A stretch of 64,000 nucleotides of DNA from Pedobacter sp. FW305-3-2-15-E-R2A2 (lineage in GTDB: Bacteria; Bacteroidota; Bacteroidia; Sphingobacteriales; Sphingobacteriaceae): assembly GCF_038446955.1 (NCBI RefSeq), contig NZ_CP151803.1:1240001-1304000 (forward strand), in the 5' to 3' direction. Below the pieces are notes generated by a model, which saw only the letters and a list, made by a program, of their open reading frames with translations, ran no database searches and was not told the origin of the DNA. This document shows positions 43,638 through 53,073 of this stretch, in pieces; position 1 is the first letter of the stretch; every line of letters starts with the position of its first letter. The position numbers and the translations under genes were made by a program.

Positions 43638-43667
43638 ATGAAAAAACAACTACAGGGCCAGACTTAA
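43638..43667 (+). other. Nine-codon leader ORF in FecR-SusC spacer
   Basis: ATG-AAA-AAA start followed by six codons and TAA. It lies 166 bp before the SusC start. A similar eight-codon ORF with an MK start occurs 177 bp before the other SusC (58892-58918). It may be a leader peptide or simply a decayed gene start. Translation is unproven. Confidence 0.3.
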
Positions 43668-43701
43668 GCATTGCGGGTAACCTAAAGAAAGCACACCCCG
43701 A

Positions 43702-43728
43702 TTGGCCTCGGGATGCGCCATAATTTTG
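43702..43728 (+). promoter_or_regulatory. Candidate SusC promoter: TTG-N16-TAATTTTG
   Basis: TTG at 43702 and TAATTTTG at 43721-43728 (exact TAnnTTTG) are spaced 16 bp. The sequence after it, TTTGAGTTAACCCC, resembles TTTGAGTCAGCCC at the same place before the second SusC gene, supporting a shared function. SusC starts 75 bp downstream. Confidence 0.45.
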
Positions 43729-43738
43729 AGTTAACCCC

Positions 43739-43753
43739 TCCGGTAATACCGGA
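43739..43753 (+). promoter_or_regulatory. Short perfect dyad TCCGGTA-A-TACCGGA in SusC leader
   Basis: A 7-bp perfect dyad about the expected transcription start, 10 bp past the TAATTTTG box. In RNA it would give a small hairpin with loop UAAUA. The second SusC leader has a hairpin at the same offset (GATTTC-TGAT-GAAATC, 58996-59011). Confidence 0.4.
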
Positions 43754-43803
43754 AAAAAGTTTTAGAGAACTATTCATGTATTAACCCAAAACAAACCAAA
43801 AGT

Positions 43804-46800
43804 ATGAAAATAAATGCTTTTAACCTTGGTATGCCCAAACTATGGCTGCCGCCTAAACTTCTTTTAGTGATGAAGTTAGTTATCATTTTAATGACTGGCC
43901 TCCTGTTACAGGTCAATGCCAGTGGATTTGCACAGCGGATTACGATCAATAAGAAAGATGCATCGCTTAAATATATCTTCAATGAAATCAGGAAACAGAC
44001 TGGTTATGATGTCCTGTGGCAAACGATACAAATTCAGCAAGTCAAAAATATAGATGTTTCTTTCCGGAATGAAACACTGGAAACAGTATTGAAACAGGCG
44101 CTTGCTGCCAGTGGTTTATCTTATGCCATTAAGGATAAAACCGTTGTTATTCAAAAAACAGATAAAACATTCTTTGATCGCCTGGTTGGCTATCTTAAGG
44201 CAATAGACATTCATGGACTTGTAGTTGATGAAAAGGGACTTCCATTGCCAGGGGCGAGTGTAAAGGTCAAAGGCAGTAACAAAGTAACCAAGACCAATGG
44301 CCGCGGTGAGTTTAGCCTGGAGCAGGTGGAAGAAAACGCGGTATTGTCGGTTTCCTATTTAGGTTACCAGACTAAAGATGTCGCGGTGAAGGGCGAAAGT
44401 AACCTCAGAATTACCCTTGCTGAAAGTCAGGAGAAGCTGGAAGCAGTAGTGGTTGTCGGTTATGGAACAACGAAAAGAAAAGACCTTGTCGGCACAGTAG
44501 CCACTATTGGTGGAGATGACATGAGAAAGCAGGTGGCTACTAATTTCACACAGGCCCTGGCAGGAAGAGCTGCAGGTGTTCAGGTGAGCAGACCTAACGG
44601 GAATCCTGGTGCAGGAGCTTCAATCAGAATCAGGGGCTTGTCGACTGCAAGTGGGGTGAATGATCCTTTATTTGTGATTGATGGGATTCCGGTCCAATTG
44701 TTCAATGGGGGTGGAACAGATGCTGCGCGCTCTACGCCCGCAAATGGATTGATGGATCCATTGGCAGGGATAGATATGAATGATGTGGAGAATATAGAAG
44801 TCTTAAAAGATGCCACAGCGACTGCTATTTATGGTTCAAGGGCTGCAAACGGGGTCGTTATTGTAACGACAAAACGAGGCCGGGCAGGGGAACAGCCTGT
44901 TTTTAGTTTTAATTATGATGTTTCCATGGATCGCCAGAATAAATTTCTTGATGCGCTGTCTGGTCCGGAATATGTAAAATTCATGACCGAAACCTATGAA
45001 AAAGCTGGGGTTCCGATTGAAGCAGCGGGTTTCCCGGGTACAGCAAATACAGACTGGCAAAGGGAAGTGATCCAGAAGGGCCTGATCCAGAACCTCAATC
45101 TGAGCGTAATGGGCGCATCCAAAGATGGCAATACGAATTATGGCTTTTCGACAGGTTTAACAGATCAGAAAGGCGTGCTGATCAATACTGGTTTTAAGCG
45201 TTACTCCTTGCGTGCCAACGTAGAATCTAAATTCTTTGACCTGTTAAAAATCGGGACAAACCTGAATTATAGCCTGAGTAAGCAAACAGGTGGCTCTTCA
45301 TCTATGTATACGAACTATGGAGCGGCGAACTACAGACCTGATGTCCCGGTTCGAAACCCGGATGGATCTTATGCAAATGACGGGCTTAGCGATAATCCTG
45401 TAGCAACCAGAATGGCGACTGATATTAATGAAAGTCAGCGGTTACTCGCCTCCGTATATGCGGAGCTGGAGATCATTCCGGGTTTAAAAGCGAGGTCATC
45501 CCTTTCCTATGATGTAAACCACAATGCCGGATTTTTGTATACGCCAAGCTGGCTGCTCGCCTCCATCAATGCAAATCAAAAGGGATCGAGAACGGATCGG
45601 AATTTTGAATATACGAACCGGATATTTGACAATACCCTCAGTTTTACCAAAGCTTTTGATAAACATCATATAGATGCCGTTGCAGGTGCTTCCTGGACGT
45701 TAAACAGAAGTAATTTCAGTAACGTCAGCAGCATTAACTTCCCTAACGATGATGTCCTGAACAACCTTGGTTCTGCGGGAATGGTCAATGGATACAGTAG
45801 CGGAGGGGAAAGCAGCGGACTGGAGTCCTTTTTTCTTCGTGCGAATTACAATTACGATGGAAAGTATTACCTGACGGTAAGTGGGCGTGCAGACAACTCC
45901 ACCAAATTCGGACCTGAAAATCAATGGGGATATTTTCCTTCAGTGGGCTTGGCCTGGAGATTTTCTCAGGAGAACTTTATGAAAGGACTCTCCTTTATTG
46001 ATGATGCAAAATTACGGCTAACCCGGGGAAAAACCGGAACCTCTGCATTTGGAAGTTTTGGCTTTTTAACCTTGTTTAATACGGGCTATTTTTACAATGG
46101 AATAAACGGACTCAGGGCAAATCCTGATGACGGACAGCCCAATCCGGACATCCGCTGGGAAGGAACGACGCAGACAGATGCTGCATTGGAACTGAGTTTC
46201 CTGAAGTCAAGGTTAAAAACTACCGTCAATTTTTATAGAAAATATACAGAGGGCATGATTACCGGGCCTAGTATTCCTTCCTCCAATGGTTACAGTTTCC
46301 AGAACAAAAACATTGGGGATGTCAGCAATCAGGGCTGGGAGTTTACTGTATCGGCTATTCCCGTAAATACGGACAAGTTTACCTGGATCTCTGATTTTAA
46401 CATCAGCTTTAATAAGAACAAAGTTGAAAAAACCTATGGAACCGCATTGTATGGTACTATTCTTCTGACGGAAGGACTTCCCCTGAATGGAATCAGAGGA
46501 TACCGGACAAATGGGCTTTACCAGGATCAGGGGGAAATAGATGCCTTAAATGCCAAAGCGAGGCTAGCTACAGGGAATCCAAGTGCATTTTATCAGACTG
46601 CACTGACGGCTCCCGGAGATGTCAGGTTTGTGGACCTTAATGGAGATGGAAGGATCGATACCAAAGACAGATCAATTCTGGGCTATTCTCAAAACCCAAA
46701 ATATTTTGGAGGCTGGAACAATACGTTCCGATACGGACAGTTGGAATTGAGTACCCTTTTTCAGTTTGATGTGGGAAGTAAGGTGTCAAGGGAACAGAAT

Positions 46801-47193
46801 AATGATGTTTTCGGTGGTTACTTTACCAATGTATCTTCATTGGTGCTGACCGGATGGACGCCTGAAAATCCAAATACACAGCAGCCTAGAAATGTGATCA
46901 ACGGGCCTGCACAGAATGTGGATACAAATACAGACCGTTTTATTGAAGATACTTCTTTTCTGAGGTTAAAGAACGTGCAGCTGAGTTATCTTTTGAATAA
47001 TGCACTGCTAAAAAAGATGCACATTCAGCAGCTACGGTTATTTGCCGGAATGACGAATTTATTTACCTGGACAAAGTATAAAGGCTTGGATCCGGAAGTG
47101 AACAGTGAAAATACATTTACAGATCATGGAAGGGACACGGCTACTTATCCAACTACTCAAAGTATAACGTTTGGTGTTAATCTTAAATTTTAA
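43804..47193 (+). CDS. SusC/RagA-family TonB-linked receptor with STN signalling domain
   Basis: 1129 residues. The N-terminus has the MKINAFNL extension and then a signal peptide (VMKLVIILMTGLLLQVNAS). An STN secretin/TonB signalling domain follows (about 45-115; SLKYIFNEIRKQTGYDVLW). Next come a carboxypeptidase-like sandwich (about 137-215; GLPLPGASVKVKGSN), a TonB-box/plug start (EAVVVVGYGTTKRKDLVG, VLKDATATAIYGSRAANG) and the large barrel ending in FGVNLKF. The STN domain links it to the upstream FecR and sigma factor, so substrate uptake and gene induction are coupled. SusD follows at 4 bp. The substrate is unknown; no glycoside hydrolase is in the unit. Confidence 0.95.
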   Translation: MKINAFNLGMPKLWLPPKLLLVMKLVIILMTGLLLQVNASGFAQRITINKKDASLKYIFNEIRKQTGYDVLWQTIQIQQVKNIDVSFRNETLETVLKQALAASGLSYAIKDKTVVIQKTDKTFFDRLVGYLKAIDIHGLVVDEKGLPLPGASVKVKGSNKVTKTNGRGEFSLEQVEENAVLSVSYLGYQTKDVAVKGESNLRITLAESQEKLEAVVVVGYGTTKRKDLVGTVATIGGDDMRKQVATNFTQALAGRAAGVQVSRPNGNPGAGASIRIRGLSTASGVNDPLFVIDGIPVQLFNGGGTDAARSTPANGLMDPLAGIDMNDVENIEVLKDATATAIYGSRAANGVVIVTTKRGRAGEQPVFSFNYDVSMDRQNKFLDALSGPEYVKFMTETYEKAGVPIEAAGFPGTANTDWQREVIQKGLIQNLNLSVMGASKDGNTNYGFSTGLTDQKGVLINTGFKRYSLRANVESKFFDLLKIGTNLNYSLSKQTGGSSSMYTNYGAANYRPDVPVRNPDGSYANDGLSDNPVATRMATDINESQRLLASVYAELEIIPGLKARSSLSYDVNHNAGFLYTPSWLLASINANQKGSRTDRNFEYTNRIFDNTLSFTKAFDKHHIDAVAGASWTLNRSNFSNVSSINFPNDDVLNNLGSAGMVNGYSSGGESSGLESFFLRANYNYDGKYYLTVSGRADNSTKFGPENQWGYFPSVGLAWRFSQENFMKGLSFIDDAKLRLTRGKTGTSAFGSFGFLTLFNTGYFYNGINGLRANPDDGQPNPDIRWEGTTQTDAALELSFLKSRLKTTVNFYRKYTEGMITGPSIPSSNGYSFQNKNIGDVSNQGWEFTVSAIPVNTDKFTWISDFNISFNKNKVEKTYGTALYGTILLTEGLPLNGIRGYRTNGLYQDQGEIDALNAKARLATGNPSAFYQTALTAPGDVRFVDLNGDGRIDTKDRSILGYSQNPKYFGGWNNTFRYGQLELSTLFQFDVGSKVSREQNNDVFGGYFTNVSSLVLTGWTPENPNTQQPRNVINGPAQNVDTNTDRFIEDTSFLRLKNVQLSYLLNNALLKKMHIQQLRLFAGMTNLFTWTKYKGLDPEVNSENTFTDHGRDTATYPTTQSITFGVNLKF

Positions 47194-47197
47194 AAAG

Positions 47198-48592
47198 ATG
47201 ACGATGAAATCTATATCAATCGCTTTAAGCTGTATGCTCTTCATGGGACTGCAGGCTTGTAAATTAACAGACGTTACAGACCTTAAGCCGGAAAATAAGC
47301 TGGATGAAAGTACTGTGGTAGTCGATATTCCTTCTGCTGAGAAATTATTGGCAGGTGCCTATTATAGTTTAAGAGATGAACCTCTTGCCAATCAGACACC
47401 AATTTATGTGGGACTGATGGGGCTGAACGTAACGGCCAGCGGTACATCCAGCAATCCTTATTTCACGAACAATGTTCCTCCTAATAACACTAATTTAAAC
47501 AGCTATTTATATGGCGGGCCCTATCAACTGATTCAGACGGCTAATTTTGTGATTTTGAAAACAGGGGCATTAACCAGCACAGATCCGCGGAAGGCACAGA
47601 TTATTGCCGAAGCAAAGTTTCTCCGTGCAATGGGACATTTTTACATCCTTCGTCTTTTCGGTCAGTTCTGGGATATGGGCTCCAGTTACGGAATGGAAAT
47701 CAAGGACATTCCGAATTCGCCTGTTGCTGCGAGGGCAAGCGTCAAAGCATCTTATGAATTTATTCTTGCAGATCTGGATGTGGCCATTCGGGATTGCCCG
47801 GAGTATAAGACGGGAGTCATGAAGGGTTATGCCACAAAACTCGCTGCAAAAGCTTTAAAGGCCAGGGTTTTATTGTATGAAAAAGAGTATGCTGCCGCCG
47901 CTGTATTGGCTAAAGAGGTGATGTCCGGTCCGGCAGTATTGTCCGCAGATTTTGTCAACCTTTTTACAAATGAAAAGTACAATTCGGATGAAGTACTTTT
48001 GGGCTCCATCACTTTTGCAAATAACAACAATATCTATTATGAAAATGGAAAATCCTATTACTGGACCTATGGGGGATTTAAATTAACGGAACGGTATACG
48101 ACACTGTTAAGACAGGATACCAGAAAATCGATTATTGTGAGGACACCCAGAGATCCTGTGGATGTGTTGAAATGGCAAGGTAATGGAAAGTTCAGTACGG
48201 GTGTGGAAGGGAGTCAGAATGATACAGAATATTATTTGCGACTGGCAGAAGCCTACCTGATTTATGCAGAAGCAGAGGCAAGAAGGCCAGGAGGGAATTT
48301 AGAAGATGCACTTAAAGCATTGAATACCTTGCATATGAAACGGGGTAATCCGGAACTGACCGCCTCCGGACCGCAAGAATTACTGAGCCTGATCAGGAAA
48401 GAGAAAGAACTGGAACTGGGCGCAGAATCGGGAGAAGATTGGTATGATATTGTTCGTTATATCAAAAACGGAGACCTGCAGGCATCAGCGGTAAAGCAAA
48501 GCCTTACAGACGAGAACAAACTGATTCTTCCCATACCACAAGTGAGTGTTGACGCTTCAAATCACTTAATTAAACAGAACCCTGGATACTAA
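47198..48592 (+). CDS. SusD/RagB-family nutrient-binding lipoprotein
   Basis: About 464 residues from the ATG at 47198 (another ATG at 47204); both lead directly to a lipoprotein signal ending FMGLQAC. The TPR-like fold is shown by AEAKFLRAMGHFYILRLFG, a late RLAEAYLIYAEAEARRPGG and LIRKEKELELGAESGEDWYDI. The protein should cap the SusC barrel encoded 4 bp upstream. Its tail LIKQNPGY is typical. The next gene, a TlpA-like thioredoxin, starts 11 bp later in the same operon. Confidence 0.93.
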   Translation: MTMKSISIALSCMLFMGLQACKLTDVTDLKPENKLDESTVVVDIPSAEKLLAGAYYSLRDEPLANQTPIYVGLMGLNVTASGTSSNPYFTNNVPPNNTNLNSYLYGGPYQLIQTANFVILKTGALTSTDPRKAQIIAEAKFLRAMGHFYILRLFGQFWDMGSSYGMEIKDIPNSPVAARASVKASYEFILADLDVAIRDCPEYKTGVMKGYATKLAAKALKARVLLYEKEYAAAAVLAKEVMSGPAVLSADFVNLFTNEKYNSDEVLLGSITFANNNNIYYENGKSYYWTYGGFKLTERYTTLLRQDTRKSIIVRTPRDPVDVLKWQGNGKFSTGVEGSQNDTEYYLRLAEAYLIYAEAEARRPGGNLEDALKALNTLHMKRGNPELTASGPQELLSLIRKEKELELGAESGEDWYDIVRYIKNGDLQASAVKQSLTDENKLILPIPQVSVDASNHLIKQNPGY

Positions 48593-48603
48593 AAACACTA
48601 AAT

Positions 48604-49686
48604 ATGAAAAAGAATATCATTTTATTAAGCTTAAGCAGCATTTGCCTGTTTGCAACTGCGCAGGTAAAAAAAGATGGGTATACCATCAACGGAAAAATTG
48701 AAGGACTAAAAAGTTCACATTTGTATATCTACGGTTTGGGAGGAAGCGATTCTGTTTCCGTAAAAAATGGCGCTTTTAGCTATAAGGGGAGCGTGAAGGA
48801 ACCTACCCGGATTTACCTGACCGATCGAACAGGAATGCAGTTCGAGTTGTATGTTGAAAATGTTCCGGTAAGCATCAGGGGTGATGTAAATGCAGTTGAA
48901 GATATGCTGATCTCGGGAGGAAAAACGCAACAGGATCAAAATGTGTTAAAGATGACTAAGAAAGGCCTGGATAAAGAGCAAAAACAGCTTTTTGTCAGGT
49001 ACGAAAAGGCAGAAAAAGCAAAAGATAGCCTGGCAATCGCAGGCATAGAAAAGGACCTTTTTAAAATCTACAACGAATCAAATGCGTTGAATAAGGCATT
49101 TATCAGGAAGCATCCTAAAAGTTATGTGAGCCTGATCAATATTAAGGACCTGGGCATGAGTACGGATTATGCGGAGCTGGCTGCGCTTTATCAATCACTG
49201 GATGCAAGCCTGAAGGCTAGTCCCGGAGGGAAAAAGATGGAAGCCACTTTAGCAGTGCTCCAAAAAGGAAGTAATGGTCAGGCGATGCTGGATTTTACCC
49301 AGAATGATATGGACGGTAAGCCCGTTCGTTTTTCTTCATTTAAAGGGAAATACGTATTGGTGGATTTCTGGGCAAGTTGGTGTGGACCCTGCAGAGCAGA
49401 GAATCCAAATGTGTTGAAAGCTTATAACGACTTCAAAGATAAAGGATTTACAGTGTTGGGTGTTTCGCTGGACGACAGTGGTGATAAATGGAAAGCGGCA
49501 GTGAAGGAAGATAAGATGCCATGGACTCAGGTGTCTGATTTAAAAGGCTGGAAAAATGAGGTTTCTACTTATTATGGAATTCAGGGCATTCCTTCCAACT
49601 ACCTGGTAGACCAGAATGGACTGATCATTGCCAGAAACCTGAGGGGAGAGGCATTGCAGGAGAAGTTAAAAGAATTGATGAAATAG
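48604..49686 (+). CDS. Periplasmic TlpA/ResA-like thioredoxin with N-terminal DUF4369-like domain
   Basis: 360 residues with a signal peptide (to about residue 19, ICLFATAQ). Residues 25-120 form a beta domain like DUF4369 (GYTINGKIEGLKSSHLYIYG). A charged helical linker follows, and the C-terminal thioredoxin domain (~225-360) has FWASWCGPCRAENPNV with the redox pair Cys-Gly-Pro-Cys and the cis-Pro loop QGIPSNYLVD. Such proteins are common at the end of SusCD operons and reduce or oxidise periplasmic thiols; the client is unknown. A strong terminator follows. Confidence 0.9.
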   Translation: MKKNIILLSLSSICLFATAQVKKDGYTINGKIEGLKSSHLYIYGLGGSDSVSVKNGAFSYKGSVKEPTRIYLTDRTGMQFELYVENVPVSIRGDVNAVEDMLISGGKTQQDQNVLKMTKKGLDKEQKQLFVRYEKAEKAKDSLAIAGIEKDLFKIYNESNALNKAFIRKHPKSYVSLINIKDLGMSTDYAELAALYQSLDASLKASPGGKKMEATLAVLQKGSNGQAMLDFTQNDMDGKPVRFSSFKGKYVLVDFWASWCGPCRAENPNVLKAYNDFKDKGFTVLGVSLDDSGDKWKAAVKEDKMPWTQVSDLKGWKNEVSTYYGIQGIPSNYLVDQNGLIIARNLRGEALQEKLKELMK

Positions 49687-49705
49687 TAAGGACGAATGTC
49701 CTGCG

Positions 49706-49739
49706 AAAACGGTCTGGGTAAATCCCCAGGCCGTTTTTT
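49706..49739. terminator. Bidirectional Rho-independent terminator
   Basis: AAAACGGTCTGGG (49706-49718) pairs with CCCAGGCCGTTTT (49725-49737), 13 bp with one G-U pair, flanked by A and T runs on both sides. It lies between the stops of convergent genes. Confidence 0.85.
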
Positions 49740-49743
49740 GTGT

Positions 49744-50610
49744 TTATAGGTTGGCCGACAAAGCCTGGTAATAATTTTCTGCAGCTTCCTCATGCGTGTC
49801 TAAAAAAAGATAAGGCTCAATGAGTTCCAGCTCCATCAGGTTCAGTTCTCCGTTGACGATCAATCCATCAACTCTGGCATACAAACAGCCCCTGGCATAT
49901 TGTTCCACGTAAGCTGCGGCAGTCTCTACATGTTTATCGAGGCCTTCCTGTACGTTAACACTGCCCCCAAGGTAACTCTGTACCCTGAAGTCGCCATCTT
50001 TTGGTACTTTCAACAGACTATGGCTATACGTTCCGTTAAAGAACAGGAAAGACCATTCCCCATCGTGAATTTCCGGCATAAAGGGTTGGGCAAGGAAAGC
50101 TTCTTCCTGCAACAGTTCGTTGATCTGAACTTCATGATCCGCAAAATTTTGCGCCGTTAAGATATAGGTGTTTTTAGCGCCTCCGCTAATGCAAGGCTTG
50201 ATGATTAGTTTTTCGGTATTGAAATGAGCAGTCAGTACCTTCAAATCAAGTCGATCTCCTTTTTCAAGGAAGAAGGAAGGGATTACGGCTAAGCCCGAAG
50301 CTGCAATTTCAGCAAGGTAATGCTTGTCCATATTCCAGCTGACACGTTCGTAAGGGTTCAGTAATTTTACATTCAATGATTCCAGATGGTTCAGCCATTG
50401 CTTAAATTCTGCGATATGTTCGTGGTAATCCCATGGGGATTTAATGACAGCAAGGTCATAGCTTTTCCAATCTGCTGCGGGATCATTCCATATGACACGT
50501 TCTATAGAAAGTCCTTTATTGGTTAAGAAGTCTAATAGGGTTTTATCCTCATCTACCGTAGCTGAGGTGTATTTTTCCTGGATCTGGTAAGAAACATAAG
50601 CGATCTTCAT
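49744..50610 (-). CDS. ATP-grasp family protein (RimK/glutathione-synthetase-like)
   Basis: 288 residues, no signal peptide. The N-terminal Rossmann-like part has YDLAVIKSPWDYHEH. The central ATP-grasp lysine segment is EKLIIKPCISGGAKNTYIL, and FLAQPFMPEIHDGEWSFLFF and GELNLMELELIEPYLFL supply the metal/ATP-binding acidic residues. Such enzymes join a carboxylate, activated as acyl phosphate, to an amine. Related Bacteroidota proteins are annotated only as glutathione-synthetase-like, and the acceptor here is unknown. The Ada-like gene lies 30 bp upstream on the same strand. Confidence 0.8.
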   Translation of the reverse strand: MKIAYVSYQIQEKYTSATVDEDKTLLDFLTNKGLSIERVIWNDPAADWKSYDLAVIKSPWDYHEHIAEFKQWLNHLESLNVKLLNPYERVSWNMDKHYLAEIAASGLAVIPSFFLEKGDRLDLKVLTAHFNTEKLIIKPCISGGAKNTYILTAQNFADHEVQINELLQEEAFLAQPFMPEIHDGEWSFLFFNGTYSHSLLKVPKDGDFRVQSYLGGSVNVQEGLDKHVETAAAYVEQYARGCLYARVDGLIVNGELNLMELELIEPYLFLDTHEEAAENYYQALSANL

Positions 50611-50640
50611 ATAAAAAAAGGTTAGGTGGTAAAGATATCA

Positions 50641-50901
50641 TTAATGGGCTGATTTCCATATTTTGTAGGCTTCCCGAAGGCAATGGGCACAAGGTCTGTA
50701 ACCTGCCTGCAGGGCTTCCTCTTCATCTTTGAAGAAAACCCTGTTTTCTATTTTCATGCCTTTCCCGGAGGTGCAGTTCAGCAGCCCGTAGATTTTGTTT
50801 TTTTTGTATCCTGCAAGTTTGATCTTTCCGGTCCTGATTAAAGAAAAGAGCTTTCTTTTTCGTTCATCGGGATCATGGCCAAGCTGCAAATGAAAAATCA
50901 T
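50641..50901 (-). CDS. Stand-alone Ada-type metal-binding domain protein
   Basis: 86 residues. The C-terminal half matches the zinc-binding module of Ada: NCTSGKGMKIENRVFFKD followed by EEALQAGYRPCAHC, with Cys43, Cys71 and Cys74. The fourth cysteine of E. coli Ada (position equivalent to 47) is Lys here, as in many stand-alone members. There is no methyltransferase or HTH domain, so methyl-phosphotriester transfer is not assured and a DNA-binding or structural role is possible. It may be co-transcribed with the ATP-grasp gene. Confidence 0.78.
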   Translation of the reverse strand: MIFHLQLGHDPDERKRKLFSLIRTGKIKLAGYKKNKIYGLLNCTSGKGMKIENRVFFKDEEEALQAGYRPCAHCLREAYKIWKSAH

Positions 50902-50986
50902 ATACTAATGGGGGCTAATGCCATAAGGTTTAGGGCAGGGGCAAGGTAAGGCATCGATCGCGCGGTAGCAATCCGGATCTTGCGGT

Positions 50987-51361
50987 TTATTCCATAGGGA
51001 GCACCGGTTCAAGATCTTTGAGCTCGTCTTCGGTAAAGAGTCTGGAATGAATCAGGAAGCCCATGTCCAGGGTCGATTCCAGGGAAAAGCTGGCAGCACG
51101 GCCAGCGATGACATCCAGGGTAAGCCGGGTATGTTTCCAGTATTCAAACTGATCTCCGGCCATATAAAATTTACAACCCTCGATCTCCCCGATGCAGACA
51201 TCATTGGAGCCGACCAGAAATCCGCCTTTTTCAAAGCAATGCGGATAAGAGCCCTCACAACAACCGCCACTCTGATGGAACATCAGTTCCCCATATTCTT
51301 CCTTTAATGTTGCAATAACTTCCCTGGCTTTTTCTGTAGTTGTGATTCTTTTGATGCTCAT
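50987..51361 (-). CDS. DUF779 domain protein, partner of aldehyde dehydrogenase
   Basis: 124 residues with the full DUF779 pattern: LMFHQSGGCCEGSYPHCFEKG (cut: QSGGCCEGSYPHC), YMAGDQFEYWKHTRLTLDV and GRAASFSLES. The Cys-Cys and His/Cys residues could bind a metal. DUF779 genes are typically found next to acetaldehyde-type aldehyde dehydrogenases. Here the dehydrogenase lies 68 bp upstream on the same strand, so they form an operon. Molecular function is unknown; support of the enzyme is inferred from context. Confidence 0.88.
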   Translation of the reverse strand: MSIKRITTTEKAREVIATLKEEYGELMFHQSGGCCEGSYPHCFEKGGFLVGSNDVCIGEIEGCKFYMAGDQFEYWKHTRLTLDVIAGRAASFSLESTLDMGFLIHSRLFTEDELKDLEPVLPME

Positions 51362-51429
51362 GGTATTTGATGGTTTTGATTAAAAAACTCCCGGATTAAC
51401 ACGGTTAACCCGGGAATGAACTTCAACCA

Positions 51430-52935
51430 TTAAAAAAATCCTAATTTGTTTTTATCATAAGAGATCAACATGTTTTTTGTGCTGCGGTAATGATCTAACA
51501 TCATTTTATGGTTTTCCCTGCCGAAACCGGATTTCTTATATCCGCCGAATGGCGCATGTGCAGGGTAGGCATGGTATTGGTTTACCCATACTCGTCCTGC
51601 CTGTATGGCTCTTGGCACCTGATAAAGCTGATGGGCATCACGGGTCCAGACCCCTGCACCCAATCCATATAAGGTATCATTGGCAATTTCTATCGCTTCT
51701 TCTACTGTTTTGAAGGTGGTTACACAAACTACTGGTCCGAAAATTTCTTCCTGAAAGATGCGCATTTTGTTATGCCCTTTTAAAATGGTGGGCTCAATAT
51801 AATAGCCGGTCTCCAGGTCGCCTTCGAGTTTGTTGGCCGAGCCACCTGTCAGCACTTCCGCACCTTCTTCTTTACCGATGGCCAGGTAAGAAAGGATTTT
51901 CTGGTACTGCTCATTAGAGGTTTGAGCGCCCATCATACTGGTTTTATCCAGCGGATGTGTTATTTTTATTGCTTTAGTCCGTTCAATCACCCGGGCAATA
52001 AATTTATCGTAAATGCTTTCCTGAATCAGCAATCTGGAAGGACAGGTACAGATCTCTCCCTGATTTAACGCAAACATGACTGCACCTTCTACGGCTTTAT
52101 CGAAAAAGGCATCATCTTCATCAGCTACCGATTCAAAGAAGATGTTTGGTGATTTTCCGCCCAGTTCCATCGTCGAAGGAATGATGTTTTCTGCTGCATA
52201 CTGCATGATCAGACGTCCCGAAGTGGTACTGCCGGTAAAGGCGACTTTAGAAATTCGGGAAGAGGTAGCCAATGGTTTTCCGACCTCTATGCCATATCCG
52301 TTAACGATGTTCAATACTCCTGGAGGAAGAATGTCGCCAATAAGTTCCATTAGAATGATAATGGAAACCGGTGTTTGTTCTGCCGGTTTTACAACCGTAC
52401 AACATCCTGCAGCAAGGGCTGGTGCAATTTTCCAGGTGGCCATCAATAAGGGGAAATTCCATGGAATGATCTGCGCCACCACACCGATCGGCTCATGTAA
52501 AGCAATGCTGACCGTATGTTCATCGTGTTCTGAAATAGCGCCTTCATCTCCTCTGATCACCCCTGCAAAATACCTGAAATGGTCTGCCACCAATGGTAGA
52601 TCCGCGGCCAGTGTTTCCCGGATGGCTTTTCCGTTATCTATCGTTTCTACTGTGGCCAGATATTCTAAATTGTCTTCGATTTTTTGTGCCACCTGAAGTA
52701 AGATATTACTCCTGTAGGCAGGCGAACTTTTACTCCATGTTTTGAAAGCTTCATGTGCTGCATCAAGGGCCAGTTCCACATCCTCTTTGCTGGATCTTGC
52801 CGCTTTTGTAAACACTTTTCCGTCAATTGGGGAGATGTTGTCAAAATAAACACCCTTTACAGGAGCTACAAATTTGCCTCCAATGAAATTGTCGTATTGT
52901 GGTTTAAATGACGGTCTTTTTACTTGATTTTCCAT
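51430..52935 (-). CDS. NAD-dependent aldehyde dehydrogenase (acetaldehyde/AcoD-ExaC type)
   Basis: 501 residues, the usual ALDH length. Active-site residues are all visible: Asn160 (IIPWNFP), Lys183 (VVKPAEQ), Glu257 ([10 protein letters not shown]) and the nucleophile Cys296 in [11 protein letters not shown], with Cys298 beside it; FTGSTTSGR binds NAD. The CTCPSR motif and the DUF779 neighbour fit the group oxidising acetaldehyde and other short aldehydes to acids. The promoter region carries a TAGGTTTG box and a palindrome, and a divergent AraC regulator lies upstream, pointing to inducible control. Confidence 0.93.
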   Translation of the reverse strand: MENQVKRPSFKPQYDNFIGGKFVAPVKGVYFDNISPIDGKVFTKAARSSKEDVELALDAAHEAFKTWSKSSPAYRSNILLQVAQKIEDNLEYLATVETIDNGKAIRETLAADLPLVADHFRYFAGVIRGDEGAISEHDEHTVSIALHEPIGVVAQIIPWNFPLLMATWKIAPALAAGCCTVVKPAEQTPVSIIILMELIGDILPPGVLNIVNGYGIEVGKPLATSSRISKVAFTGSTTSGRLIMQYAAENIIPSTMELGGKSPNIFFESVADEDDAFFDKAVEGAVMFALNQGEICTCPSRLLIQESIYDKFIARVIERTKAIKITHPLDKTSMMGAQTSNEQYQKILSYLAIGKEEGAEVLTGGSANKLEGDLETGYYIEPTILKGHNKMRIFQEEIFGPVVCVTTFKTVEEAIEIANDTLYGLGAGVWTRDAHQLYQVPRAIQAGRVWVNQYHAYPAHAPFGGYKKSGFGRENHKMMLDHYRSTKNMLISYDKNKLGFF

Positions 52936-53000
52936 GAATATATCGTCTTTTTAATGATTTATGAAGTATATTTATTTCTACGGGCTCATCCCCGCTTATA

Positions 53001-53023
53001 CAAACCTAGGGCAATGCGTTGCC
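53001..53023 (-). promoter_or_regulatory. Aldehyde dehydrogenase promoter box with adjoining palindromic operator
   Basis: Read on the minus strand, TAGGTTTG (53008-53001) matches TAnnTTTG. Immediately upstream is GGCAA-CGCA-TTGCC (53023-53010), a perfect 5-bp dyad that takes the place of most of the -10 to -25 spacer. No TTG occurs at -33. This is the layout of an activator- or repressor-controlled promoter and sits in the divergent gap with the AraC gene. Confidence 0.5.
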
Positions 53024-53073
53024 GGTAGATAGTATAATTGTTTCATTGTATAGCACTAAAAAATCATATTGAT

